Assembly (NCBI RefSeq): GCF_014191495.1
Contig: NZ_JACHWR010000003.1
Span: forward strand, 806,501-870,500
DNA from: Nocardioides soli
GTDB taxonomy: Bacteria > Actinomycetota > Actinomycetes > Propionibacteriales > Nocardioidaceae
Reading direction: 5' to 3'
Length of the DNA stretch: 64,000 nt
Shown here piece after piece: positions 44,103 through 52,048 of this stretch. The notes beneath the pieces were generated by a model, which saw only the letters and a list, made by a program, of their open reading frames with translations, had not been told where the DNA came from and searched no databases. How positions within the stretch are numbered: the first letter of the stretch is position 1; the number at the start of each line of letters is the position of its first letter. The translations under genes and the position numbers were made by a program.

Positions 44103-45650
44103 GTGCTGCCCCGGATCCTGGTCGCCGCCCTCGGTGGCGTGGCGCTGTCGCTCGCCTTCGAGCCCGTGGCGCTCCCGACGGTGATCCCCTTCTGCATCGC
44201 CGCCTTCGTGCTGTGCTGTCGCGGCCTGCGGCTGCGCACCGGATGGATCCCCGCGCTCGCCTTCGGGATCGGCTTCCAGTGGGTGCACCTGTTCTGGATG
44301 CGCGCGGTCGGCCCGGACGCCTGGCTCGCCCTCGCCACCGCGGAGGCCCTCTTCATCGCCCTGCTGGGCTCGCTGGTCACCGTGCTCACCCGGCACCGTT
44401 GGTGGCCGCTGTGGACGGCGGCCGCCTGGACCGCGATCGAGGTCTGGCGCAGCGGCTGGCCGTTCAGCGGGATGCCGTGGGGCCGGCTGGCCTTCGCCAC
44501 CGCCGACACCTTCGTCGCCGACGCGCTGCCGTGGATCGGCTCGGTCGGCGTCAGCTTCGTGCTGGCCCTGAGCGGCACGCTGCTCGCCTGGCTCCTGGTC
44601 GCGCGCGGCCGGGAACGCCGGATCGCGGCGGGCACCCTGGCCGGCCTGGTGGCCGCGTCGCTGGTGCCGATGGCGGTCTCGTGGCAGGGCGACAGTGCGG
44701 GCACCGCGACGGTCGCGGCGATCCAGGGCGACGTGCCGGGCGCCGGCGACGACATCCTCTACGACTACCGCCAGGTCACCCAGAACCAGATCGACGTCAC
44801 GACCCGGCTGGCGCAGGACGTCGCCGCCGGCCGTGAGCCACGACCCGACTTCGTGGTCTGGCCCGAGAACTCCACCGCGATCGACCCGTTCCGCGACCGG
44901 CAGACCAATGCGGGCATCCTGGCCGCGAGCGACGCGATCGGCGTACCGATCCTCGTCGGCGCCATCGTCGACGCCGGGCCCGAGCACGTGCTCAACCAGG
45001 GGATCGTGTGGGACCCTGTCACCGGTGCGGGCGACCGGTACACGAAGCGGCACCCGGTGCCCTTCGGCGAGTACATCCCCGCCCGCAAGTTCTTCACCCG
45101 CCAGTTCGGCCGGCTCGCCGAGATCCCCCGCGACATGCTCAGCGGCACCCGGGAGGAGCCGTTGCGGATCGCGGGCTTCGAGGTCGCGGACTCGATCTGC
45201 TTCGACGTCGCGTACGACGACGGCATCTACGCCCAGGTCTCGCGGGGCGCCGAGATGCTGACCGTGCAGACCAGCAACGCGACCTTCATCCACACCGACC
45301 AGATCGACCAGCAGTTCGCGATCACCCGGCTCCGGGCGATCGAGACCGGACGCTGGCTCGTCGTGGCCTCGACGAACGGCGTCACCGGGGTGATCGCCCC
45401 CGACGGCACGGTGGTCACGAGCGCCGAGCCGCGCACCCAGGCCGCGCTCGTCGAGCAGGTCGGACTGGTCTCCTCGGTGACGCCCGCGGTGCGGATCGGC
45501 CCGTGGTCCGGACGCCTGTTCGCCGCGCTCACCGTCGTCGGCCTCGCGTTCGCCTGGGTCCCGTATCGTCGGTCACGTGCTCGGCGAGACGTCGAGCCGG
45601 CACCCCAGCCGACCGGCGTCGCCGGCGCCGAGGAGAGCAGGAGCGAGTGA
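44103..45650 (+). CDS. lnt: Apolipoprotein N-acyltransferase Lnt
   Basis: 515 residues. Integral membrane enzyme that N-acylates lipoprotein cysteines. About six N-terminal helices (1-190), then the nitrilase-fold domain with the catalytic triad: Glu in VVWPENSTAID, Lys in DRYTKRHPVPFGEYIP, Cys in VADSICFDVAYDD. A last helix follows. GTG at 44103 chosen; TTG 44076 would add nine residues. In M. tuberculosis Lnt is fused to the polyprenol-mannose synthase (Ppm1); here the two are separate adjacent genes, 13 bp apart. Confidence 0.94.
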   Translation: MLPRILVAALGGVALSLAFEPVALPTVIPFCIAAFVLCCRGLRLRTGWIPALAFGIGFQWVHLFWMRAVGPDAWLALATAEALFIALLGSLVTVLTRHRWWPLWTAAAWTAIEVWRSGWPFSGMPWGRLAFATADTFVADALPWIGSVGVSFVLALSGTLLAWLLVARGRERRIAAGTLAGLVAASLVPMAVSWQGDSAGTATVAAIQGDVPGAGDDILYDYRQVTQNQIDVTTRLAQDVAAGREPRPDFVVWPENSTAIDPFRDRQTNAGILAASDAIGVPILVGAIVDAGPEHVLNQGIVWDPVTGAGDRYTKRHPVPFGEYIPARKFFTRQFGRLAEIPRDMLSGTREEPLRIAGFEVADSICFDVAYDDGIYAQVSRGAEMLTVQTSNATFIHTDQIDQQFAITRLRAIETGRWLVVASTNGVTGVIAPDGTVVTSAEPRTQAALVEQVGLVSSVTPAVRIGPWSGRLFAALTVVGLAFAWVPYRRSRARRDVEPAPQPTGVAGAEESRSE

Positions 45651-45663
45651 GCAGGCGACACCG

Positions 45664-46431
45664 GTGACCCCCACCCCGAGAGACGAGATCGACGGCCTGG
45701 GCCGTGTGGTCATGGTGATCCCGACCTACAACGAGGCCGAGAACCTGCCGTGGATCGTCGGGCGGCTGCGCGCCGCGCACCCGGCGATCGACGTGCTGGT
45801 CGTCGACGACGGCTCGCCCGACGGCACCGGCGCGATCGCCGACGAGCTGGCCGCCGCCGACGAGGCGGTCCGGGTCGTCCACCGCACCGCCAAGGAGGGC
45901 CTCGGCGCGGCGTACCTGCACGGCTTCCGGGTCGCGCTCGAGGCCGGCTACGACGTGATCGGCGAGATGGACGCCGACGGGTCCCACCAGCCCGAGCAGC
46001 TGGACCGACTGCTCGAAGCGCTGCGGGACGCCGACCTGGTCATCGGGTCCCGCTGGGTGCCCGGGGGAGCGGTGGTCAACTGGCCGCTGCGGCGCGAGCT
46101 GCTCTCGCGTGGCGGCAACCTCTATGTGCGGCTGCTGCTCGGCGTGCCCGTGCGGGACGCGACCGCCGGCTATCGACTGTTCCGTCGCACGACGCTCGAG
46201 AAGATCGACCTGGGCTCGGTGCAGTCGACCGGCTACGTCTTCCAGACCGACATGGTCGCCCGGACCCTCAACGCCGGGCTGACCGTCCGCGAGGTCCCGA
46301 TCGAGTTCGTCGAGCGGATCCGCGGCGACTCCAAGATGAGCGGCGCGGTCGCCGCCGAGTCGCTGCGGCGGATCACCGCCTGGGGCGCGTGCGAGCGGCT
46401 CGCCCAGGTACGCCGGAGGGTCACCCGATGA
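45664..46431 (+). CDS. ppm1: Polyprenol monophosphomannose synthase (GT2)
   Basis: 255 residues. GT-A fold: VMVIPTYNEAENLPWIV, LVVDDGSPDGTGAIAD (DD of metal/nucleotide binding), the DxD-like EMDADGSHQPEQL, and the DPMS-type RLFRRTTLEKI. Transfers mannose from GDP-mannose to polyprenyl phosphate, the donor for lipoglycan and protein mannosylation. GTG start; no membrane helix, so the catalytic form probably relies on Lnt for membrane association, as in split mycobacterial systems. Confidence 0.92.
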   Translation: MTPTPRDEIDGLGRVVMVIPTYNEAENLPWIVGRLRAAHPAIDVLVVDDGSPDGTGAIADELAAADEAVRVVHRTAKEGLGAAYLHGFRVALEAGYDVIGEMDADGSHQPEQLDRLLEALRDADLVIGSRWVPGGAVVNWPLRRELLSRGGNLYVRLLLGVPVRDATAGYRLFRRTTLEKIDLGSVQSTGYVFQTDMVARTLNAGLTVREVPIEFVERIRGDSKMSGAVAAESLRRITAWGACERLAQVRRRVTR

Positions 46432-46940
46432 ACCGGCGCCGCCGGCTGGTCCAGGGCGTGCTCTTCGTCGCCTTCGTGCTGGTCCCGCTGGTCGAGATCT
46501 ACGTACTGGTCCAGGTCGGCCAGGTGATCGGCGCCGGCTGGACGATCCTGCTCCTGGTGCTCGACGCACTCCTGGGCACCTGGCTGATCAAGCACGAGGG
46601 CGGCCGGGCCTGGCGGGCGCTGCGCGAGGCGATCGACGGCGGGCGGATGCCGGCCACGGAGATCGCGGACGGGGCCCTGATCCTGCTCGGCGGCACCCTG
46701 CTGCTGGCGCCCGGATTCGTCACCGACGCGTTCGGGATCCTGCTGATCCTGCCCTTCACCCGGCCGCTGTTCCGGCGCCTGCTCGCGGCGGCGGTCGCCC
46801 GCCGGCTGACGATCGGGAGCATCGACGTACGGCCGCCGAGCGGACCCCAGGGCGGCGCAGGGGGACCGGGACGACAAGGCCCCGGACCCGGGCCCGGCTC
46901 GGGGCCCGTCGTCCGGGGCGAGGTCATCGACGACGAGTGA
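46428..46940 (+). CDS. fxsA: FxsA family membrane protein
   Basis: 170 residues. Helices about 8-48 (VLFVAFVLVPLVEIYVLVQVGQVIGAGWTILLLVLDALLGTWLI) and about 80-105 (GALILLGGTLLLAPGFVTDAFGILLILPFTR) match the FxsA/YtzA family, known in E. coli as a suppressor of F exclusion of phage T7. The tail from about 125 is Gly/Pro-rich and ends in EVIDDE, encoded by the left arm of the terminator. ATGA overlap with ppm1. Confidence 0.9.
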   Translation: MNRRRRLVQGVLFVAFVLVPLVEIYVLVQVGQVIGAGWTILLLVLDALLGTWLIKHEGGRAWRALREAIDGGRMPATEIADGALILLGGTLLLAPGFVTDAFGILLILPFTRPLFRRLLAAAVARRLTIGSIDVRPPSGPQGGAGGPGRQGPGPGPGSGPVVRGEVIDDE

Positions 46941-46965
46941 CCGGCGACCCGGTCACTCGTCGTCG
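46928..46965. terminator. Perfect 17-bp hairpin shared by fxsA and rbpA
   Basis: CGACGACGAGTGACCGG (46928-46944), loop CGAC, and CCGGTCACTCGTCGTCG (46949-46965). The left arm encodes the end and stop codon of fxsA; the right arm ends 3 bp before the rbpA stop. Works for both convergent genes. Confidence 0.85.
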
Positions 46966-46968
46966 GCG

Positions 46969-47349
46969 TCAGGAGACCCGACGCTTCTTGTTCGCGCGGT
47001 GCAGGTGCGCGGGGCCGATCTCACCACCGCGCAGGAGCTCGAGTCGCTCCTTGAGGATGTCCTCGAGCTCCTTCTCCGAGCGCCGCTCCAGCAGCATGTC
47101 CCAGTGGGTGCGGGCCGGCTTCTCGACCTTCGCCTCGGGCTGGATGCCGGCGACGCTGAGCGCCTCGGCGCCGCAGCGCGGGCACTCCCACACGGCCGGC
47201 ACGTCGGCCTCGACCGACATCGTGATCTCGAACTCGTGCCCCTGCGGGCACCGGTAGCCGACCTGCTGACGAGCCGCGAACTCGATGCCGCGCTCATCCT
47301 CGAAACTCTGGCCCCCGAGCCGCGCTCCACGCAGAGTGCGCTCCGCCAT
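46969..47349 (-). CDS. rbpA: RNA polymerase-binding protein RbpA
   Basis: 126 residues. Binds the primary sigma factor and RNA polymerase, stabilising open complexes. N-terminal tail, RbpA core with a Zn-ribbon-like pair (YRCPQGHEFE... WECPRCGAEAL), basic linker and C-terminal sigma-interaction helix THWDMLLERRSEKELEDILKERLELLRGG. GGGAGGTGG precedes the ATG. Close to lnt/ppm1, as in mycobacteria. A sigma-R-like promoter lies about 120 bp upstream. Confidence 0.96.
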   Translation of the reverse strand: MAERTLRGARLGGQSFEDERGIEFAARQQVGYRCPQGHEFEITMSVEADVPAVWECPRCGAEALSVAGIQPEAKVEKPARTHWDMLLERRSEKELEDILKERLELLRGGEIGPAHLHRANKKRRVS

Positions 47350-47468
47350 GAGCCACCTCCCGAATCTTGTCCCCCGAAATTTGCCTGTCCGAGACGGACG
47401 AGTGTCCCACGTATGACGCGGGGTCTCGGGGAATCGTGTACCCCGCTCGTCGGCACCTCAACCCGTTC

Positions 47469-47494
47469 AACGGTAGAGGGCGGGGCAAGATTCC
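47469..47494 (-). promoter_or_regulatory. Sigma-R/SigH-type promoter for rbpA
   Basis: On the minus strand GGAAT (47494-47490), exactly 18 bases, then GTT (47471-47469). This equals the GGAAT-N18-GTT consensus of actinobacterial thiol-oxidative-stress sigma factors. It would give a leader of about 110 nt. In Streptomyces, rbpA is a known SigR target. Confidence 0.65.
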
Positions 47495-47567
47495 GGGAAT
47501 CGACGCGCGTGCGCGTCATCACAGGGACTTCTCAGCAAAGTCCGGAGTACGCCGGCCCGGGTGGCTG

Positions 47568-48947
47568 TCAGACCACCTGGGGGAGCTCGTTGCCGGCCTC
47601 CCGGATGCCGCGACGCGGGTCGACCCGGACCAGCAGCGCGATGCCCAGCACGAACAGCACCATCAGGGCGAGCAGTGCCGGCCGGTACGAGTCGGTCCAC
47701 TGGTGGACCAGACCGAAGATCAGCGTGCCGATCCAGCTCGTGCCGCGCTCGCAGGCCTGGTAGAGCGAGAAGTACTCCGCCTCGCGGCCGCGGGGGATCA
47801 GCTGGCTGTAGAAGGACCGGGAGAGCGCCTGCGTGCCGCCCAGGACCACGCCGATCGCCATCGCGAGCAGCAGGAACAGCACGAGGTTGTCCGCGGGGGT
47901 CAGCCAGCCGGCGACCACCACGAGCAGCCAGATGAACAGGCCGCCCAGGATCACCCGGTAGGCCCCGACCCGGGCCGCGACCCGGCCGAAGCCGAGCGCG
48001 CCCGCGATGCCGACGAACTGCACGACGAGGAAGGCCATCAGCACGGTGCTCTTCTCGAAGCCCAGCTGCTTCTCGCCGTACACCGACGCGGCGTAGATGA
48101 CCGTCTGGATCCCGTCGTTGTAGAAGAGGTAGGCGAGCAGGAACGTGAGCGTGACGGGGTAGCCGCGCAGGTCCTTCAGGGTGTGCCAGAGCTGCCCGAA
48201 GCTCGCCTGCAGCAGGCCGGCTCGACCGTCGCCCGGCACGCGCACCGGGTCGACGGGTGGCCGCGACCGGATGCCGCGCACCGGGATGATCGTGAAGACG
48301 GCCCACCAGACGCCGGCGGAGAGCAGGCTGATCCGCACCGCCAGCTCGGTGTTGTCGCTCATCACACTGAGCAGCACGAAGTTGAGCGCGAGCAGCAGCC
48401 CGCCGCCGAGGTACCCGAGCGCCCAGCCCTTGGAGGAGACCTTGTCGCGCTCGTCGGGCTCGGCGATCTCGACCAGGATCGCGTCGTAGACGACCAGGCT
48501 CGCGCCGAGGCACAGCGTGGCCAGCAGGAGCAGCAGCGCGCCCAGCTGCCAGTTGCTGCCCGCCACCAGGAACATCAGCGCCGCCATCAGGCTGCCCGCC
48601 CACGCGAAGCCGCCGAGCAGCCGAGGCTTGCTCGAGCTGCGGTCGGCGACCGCGCCGACGATCGGCAGCACCACCGCGGAGATGATCGTGGCGACCGTGA
48701 CGATGTAGAAGACCAGCGACCCGGCCGAGAGGCTGAGCCCCAGAACGTGGAGGTCGGTCGTGCACTTCTCGCCGGCGTCCTCGTCGGTCACGAACCCGCA
48801 GGCGGCCTTCTCGGCGACCGAGGTGAGGTACGGCGCGAACAGCACCGCCGCCGTGGTCGTGACGTAGGCACTGTTGGCCCAGTCGTACCAGTACCACGCC
48901 CGCTGCTCCCGAGCCCTGCTCCGTGGATCGAGGCCGGCTGCGGTCAT
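47568..48947 (-). CDS. MFS transporter, UMF1/Atg22-like family
   Basis: 459 residues, about 12 membrane helices. The N-terminus YWYDWANSAYVTTTAAVLFAPYL is the hallmark of the UMF1 (Atg22-like) branch of major facilitators; ALSRSFYSQLIPRGREAEYFSLYQACERGTSWIG is the matching second-half signature. Substrate unknown; relatives have been linked to amino acid export. ATG at 48947 follows the phosphodiesterase stop by 2 bp, so the two are one operon. Confidence 0.9.
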   Translation of the reverse strand: MTAAGLDPRSRAREQRAWYWYDWANSAYVTTTAAVLFAPYLTSVAEKAACGFVTDEDAGEKCTTDLHVLGLSLSAGSLVFYIVTVATIISAVVLPIVGAVADRSSSKPRLLGGFAWAGSLMAALMFLVAGSNWQLGALLLLLATLCLGASLVVYDAILVEIAEPDERDKVSSKGWALGYLGGGLLLALNFVLLSVMSDNTELAVRISLLSAGVWWAVFTIIPVRGIRSRPPVDPVRVPGDGRAGLLQASFGQLWHTLKDLRGYPVTLTFLLAYLFYNDGIQTVIYAASVYGEKQLGFEKSTVLMAFLVVQFVGIAGALGFGRVAARVGAYRVILGGLFIWLLVVVAGWLTPADNLVLFLLLAMAIGVVLGGTQALSRSFYSQLIPRGREAEYFSLYQACERGTSWIGTLIFGLVHQWTDSYRPALLALMVLFVLGIALLVRVDPRRGIREAGNELPQVV

Positions 48948-48949
48948 CA

Positions 48950-49765
48950 CTACTCCCTCCACTGACCCCGCTCGACGAGGACCGCCTTGAGTATGTCGGT
49001 GCGGTCGGTGAAGAGACCGTCGACGCCCCGGTCCAGCAGCACCCGCATCTCGTCGGCGGTGTCGATGGTCCAGACGTGCACGTGCCGACCGGCTGCGTGC
49101 GCCCGGCGCACCAGCCCCGCGGTCGCGACCACGAGCCGCCCGCGTCGATGCGGGATCTGCAGGGCCGCGGCGTTGCGGGCGAGCAGGCCCGCCAGCCGGG
49201 CGGGCAGCAGCCGGAACGCCGCGATCTCGGCGGGCGTCGCGCAGGTCGGCACCCGACCGTGGGTGAGCCGCCGGAACCGCGCCGTACGACGGCGCGAGAA
49301 GGAGCCGACCAGCACCCGGTCCCACGCGTCGCGGGCCGCGATGAACTCCGCCAGCGCCGGGACCGCGCCGTCGGACTTGAGGTCGATGTTGAACCGGGCG
49401 TCGGGGAAGGCGTCGAAGAGCTCGGCAAGGGACGGCACCGACTCGCGGCCGCCGACCAGCGCGCCACGCACCTCGGCGTGGCTCAGCGCACCGATCTCGC
49501 CGCGGTGGTCGGTGACCCGGTCGAGGACGCTGTCGTGGAACGCGAGCAGCACGCCGTCCCGCGTCACGTGCACGTCGGTCTCGAGGTAGTGGTAGCCGAG
49601 GCCGGCGGCGTGCCGGAAGGCGGCCAGCGTGTTCTCCAGGCCCTCGACCTCGGGATGGTAGGCACCGCCGCGGTGCGCGAAGGCCAGGACGCCGCCCGGG
49701 TGGTCGAGCACGGCGTCGAGGTAGGCGTAGCCGGTGCGCGGGGCGGTCACGGATGAAGTATCCAT
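48950..49765 (-). CDS. Glycerophosphodiester phosphodiesterase
   Basis: 271 residues, TIM barrel GDPD. LAFAHRGGAYHPEVEGLENTLAAFRHA (catalytic HRG and metal-binding EN), YLETDVHVTRDGVLLAFHDSVLDRVTD (ExD and second His), and NIDLKSDGAVPALAEFI are present. Hydrolyses glycerophosphodiesters to glycerol-3-phosphate and alcohol. No signal peptide, so cytoplasmic. A shorter-than-usual loop between strands is not remarkable. Confidence 0.92.
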   Translation of the reverse strand: MDTSSVTAPRTGYAYLDAVLDHPGGVLAFAHRGGAYHPEVEGLENTLAAFRHAAGLGYHYLETDVHVTRDGVLLAFHDSVLDRVTDHRGEIGALSHAEVRGALVGGRESVPSLAELFDAFPDARFNIDLKSDGAVPALAEFIAARDAWDRVLVGSFSRRRTARFRRLTHGRVPTCATPAEIAAFRLLPARLAGLLARNAAALQIPHRRGRLVVATAGLVRRAHAAGRHVHVWTIDTADEMRVLLDRGVDGLFTDRTDILKAVLVERGQWRE

Positions 49766-49816
49766 GCAGCGGCGTGCATCCGAGCCGGGTGCCCGGCCGA
49801 GCGGTAGCGTCGGACC

Positions 49817-50089
49817 ATGGAGACCTTGACCTGTCCTCGCTGTGGCTCCGAGATGGTCACGCGCTCGCTCGGCGCGGCCCACGGGGAGGGCGAGATCGCT
49901 TCGTGCCCCGACGGGCACGGGGTCTTCCTCGCCCGCGCCGACCTCGGCGCCCTGATCGAGGCCGAGGGCGACTGGCACCGGCACGCCGGGCAGCACACCG
50001 CGCCCATGCCGCGGATCACCGAGGACATGACCGCCCCGCCCGCCGGCCGGCCGCACGCCCGCGCCTGGGTGGAGACTCTCTTCGACTGA
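49817..50089 (+). CDS. Zinc-ribbon (zf-TFIIB) small protein
   Basis: 90 residues. METLTCPRCGSEMVTRSL... IASCPDGHGVFLARADLGALIE is the TFIIB-type zinc-ribbon pattern CPxC...CP/C-x-x-(H)G-x-(F/W)-L seen in many small bacterial proteins of unknown function; the second half pairs Cys with His (CPDGHG). Divergent from the phosphodiesterase, followed by the repeat cluster. Confidence 0.8.
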   Translation: METLTCPRCGSEMVTRSLGAAHGEGEIASCPDGHGVFLARADLGALIEAEGDWHRHAGQHTAPMPRITEDMTAPPAGRPHARAWVETLFD

Positions 50090-50095
50090 GCCGCG

Positions 50096-50436
50096 GCACG
50101 GTGGTTGAGGAGGTTGCGCTAGCAACCGACTCGATCCGGCCGACAGGTCGCGGTCCCGAAACGCCCACAGCACGGTGGTTGAGGAGGTTGCGCTAGCAAC
50201 CGTCTCGATCCGGCCGATAGGTCGCGGTCCCGAAACGCCCGCAGCACGGTGGTTGAGGAGGTTGCGCTAGCAACCGTCTCGAAACCACCGACCGCCGACT
50301 CGACCCGGGCCGACCGGCTAGGTTTCGAGACCACGACTGAGGTCTCGAGACGCCCGTCGCGGCTTCGTTCCTCAGCCGCGGGGCTCCTCGACCTGGCGCG
50401 GGTTTCCGACGCCTCGCAAGCTCGGCGTCGGCGCGC
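50096..50436. repeat. 74-bp tandem repeat (2.6 copies) plus degenerate REP-like elements
   Basis: Units begin at 50096, 50170 and 50244, the last ending near 50290. Each contains GGTTGAGGAGGTTGCGCTAGCAACC, with the perfect 16-bp palindrome GGTTGCGCTAGCAACC (first at 50112-50127). Downstream to about 50430 are degenerate members (GGTTTCGAGACC, GGTCTCGAGACGCC...CTCCTCGACC). All lie between the convergent zinc-ribbon and MurA-like genes; no gene seen. Confidence 0.85.
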
Positions 50437-51963
50437 TCAAATGTCCCGGAAGGGCTCGATGTTGGCGCCGAGCTGGTTGAGCCGCTCGGCGAGGTCCTCG
50501 TAGCCGCGGTGGATGACGTACGTCGACCGCAGCACCGAGGTGCCCTTCGACGCGAGCATGGCCAGCAGGATCACCACGGCCGGGCGCAGGGCCGGCGGGC
50601 AGACCAGCTCGGTGCCGCTGAAACCGGTGGGCCCCTCGATCATCACCCGGTGCGGGTCGAGCAGCTTGACCCGCGCACCGAGCTTGTTCAGGTCGGTCAG
50701 GTAGATCGCGCGGTTCTCGTAGACCCAGTCGTGCAGCAGCGTCTGCCCCTGGGCGACGGCGGCGATCACCGCGAAGAAGGGCAGGTTGTCGATGTTGAGG
50801 CCGGGGAACGGCATCGGGTGGATCTTGTCGAGCGGGGCGTGCAGCTCGGAGGGCTTCGTGGTGATGTCGACGAGGCGGGTGTGCCCGTTGAGCGCGACGT
50901 ACTCGGCGGAGGAGTCGTACTTCAGGCCCATCTCCTCGAGCACCGCGAGCTCGATCTCCATGAACTCGATCGGCACCCGCCGGATGGTGATCTCCGACTT
51001 CGTCACGATCGCCGCCGCGAGCAGCGACATCGCCTCGATCGGGTCCTCGCTCGGCGCGTAGTCGACGTCGACGTCGATCTCGCTGCGTCCGGTGACGGTG
51101 AGCGTCGTCGTGCCGATGCCCTCCACGGCCACGCCGAGCCGCTGCAGGTAGAAGCACAGGTCCTGGACCATGTAGTTCGACGACGCGTTGCGGATCACGG
51201 TGGTGCCGGGGTGCAGGGCGGCCGCCATCAGGGCGTTCTCGGTGACCGTGTCGCCGCGCTCGGTGAGCACGATCGGGCGGTCCGGCTCGATCGCCCGGTT
51301 GACCGAGGCGTGGTAGTGGCCCTCGGTGGCCTTCACCTCGAGGCCGAAGGGGCGCAGCGCCGACATGTGCGGCTCGACGGTGCGGGTGCCGAGGTCGCAG
51401 CCACCGGCGTACGGCAGCTCGAACGTCTCGACGCGGTGCAGCAGCGGGCCGAGGAACATGATGATCGAGCGGGTACGCCGTGCGGCCGCCGCGTCGATGT
51501 GCTCGAGGTCCAGCTCACGCGGCGGGACGATCTCGAGGTCGTTGTCCGCGTTGAGCCAGCGGCACTGCACGCCGAGGCTGCTCAGCACCTCGAGGAGGCG
51601 GTTGACCTCCTCGATCCGGGCGACCTTGCGCAGCGTGGTCCGGCCCCGGTTGAGCAGGGCCGCGCAGAGCAGCGCGACGCCGGCGTTCTTCGAGGTCTTG
51701 ACGTCGATCTCCCCGGAGAGCGTGGTCGGGCCGGTCACGCGCAGGTGGGTCGGGCCGGCGCCGACGGCGACGATCTCGGAGTCGAGAGCGGCGCCGATCC
51801 GGGCCAGCATCTCCAATGAGAGGTTCTGGTGCCCCTTCTCGATCCGGTTCACCGCCGACTGGCTGGTCCCGAGCAGGTCGGCGAGCTGGTGCTGGGTGAG
51901 CCCGCGGTGCTTGCGGGCGTCGCGGATGAGGTTGCCGATGCGGTTCTTGTAGCCCTCGGTCAT
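50437..51963 (-). CDS. XRE helix-turn-helix fused to MurA-like enolpyruvyl transferase
   Basis: 508 residues, about 80 more than a standard MurA. Residues about 6-62 form a Cro/CI helix-turn-helix (IGNLIRDARKHRGLTQHQLADLLGTSQSAVNRIEKGHQNL). From about 72 the EPSP-synthase-fold inverted barrel follows. Key MurA positions by eye: KTSKNAGVA (Lys22/Asn23), active-site Cys115 in AGGCDLG, Arg120 in GTRTVEPH, and IDRGYE-like HRGYEDLAERLNQLGANIE at the end. The Asp305 region (E. coli FPTDMQ) reads FPGLNIDN, so the base is shifted or lost. Likely a second, regulatory or specialised MurA that can bind DNA. ATG 51963 or GTG 51972 as start. Confidence 0.82.
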   Translation of the reverse strand: MTEGYKNRIGNLIRDARKHRGLTQHQLADLLGTSQSAVNRIEKGHQNLSLEMLARIGAALDSEIVAVGAGPTHLRVTGPTTLSGEIDVKTSKNAGVALLCAALLNRGRTTLRKVARIEEVNRLLEVLSSLGVQCRWLNADNDLEIVPPRELDLEHIDAAAARRTRSIIMFLGPLLHRVETFELPYAGGCDLGTRTVEPHMSALRPFGLEVKATEGHYHASVNRAIEPDRPIVLTERGDTVTENALMAAALHPGTTVIRNASSNYMVQDLCFYLQRLGVAVEGIGTTTLTVTGRSEIDVDVDYAPSEDPIEAMSLLAAAIVTKSEITIRRVPIEFMEIELAVLEEMGLKYDSSAEYVALNGHTRLVDITTKPSELHAPLDKIHPMPFPGLNIDNLPFFAVIAAVAQGQTLLHDWVYENRAIYLTDLNKLGARVKLLDPHRVMIEGPTGFSGTELVCPPALRPAVVILLAMLASKGTSVLRSTYVIHRGYEDLAERLNQLGANIEPFRDI

Positions 51964-51974
51964 GCCGATCACGG

Positions 51975-51993
51975 TAACTCACATATGAGATAA
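51975..51993. promoter_or_regulatory. AT-rich imperfect palindrome upstream of the HTH-MurA gene
   Basis: TAACTCA at 51975-51981 and TGAGATA at 51986-51992 pair at six of seven positions around a CATA centre, 12 bp before the ATG on the opposite strand. Strikingly AT-rich for this genome; candidate autoregulatory operator or -10 region. Confidence 0.45.
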
Positions 51994-52048
51994 CGACGCA
52001 AATCGGAGGCGGCCCGGGGTGTCGCACGGGCCTGACAGGATGGGCGGC

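Noticed and set aside
50096..50290. Possible CRISPR array
   Set aside because: The 74-bp units are contiguous with no unique spacers and no cas genes nearby.
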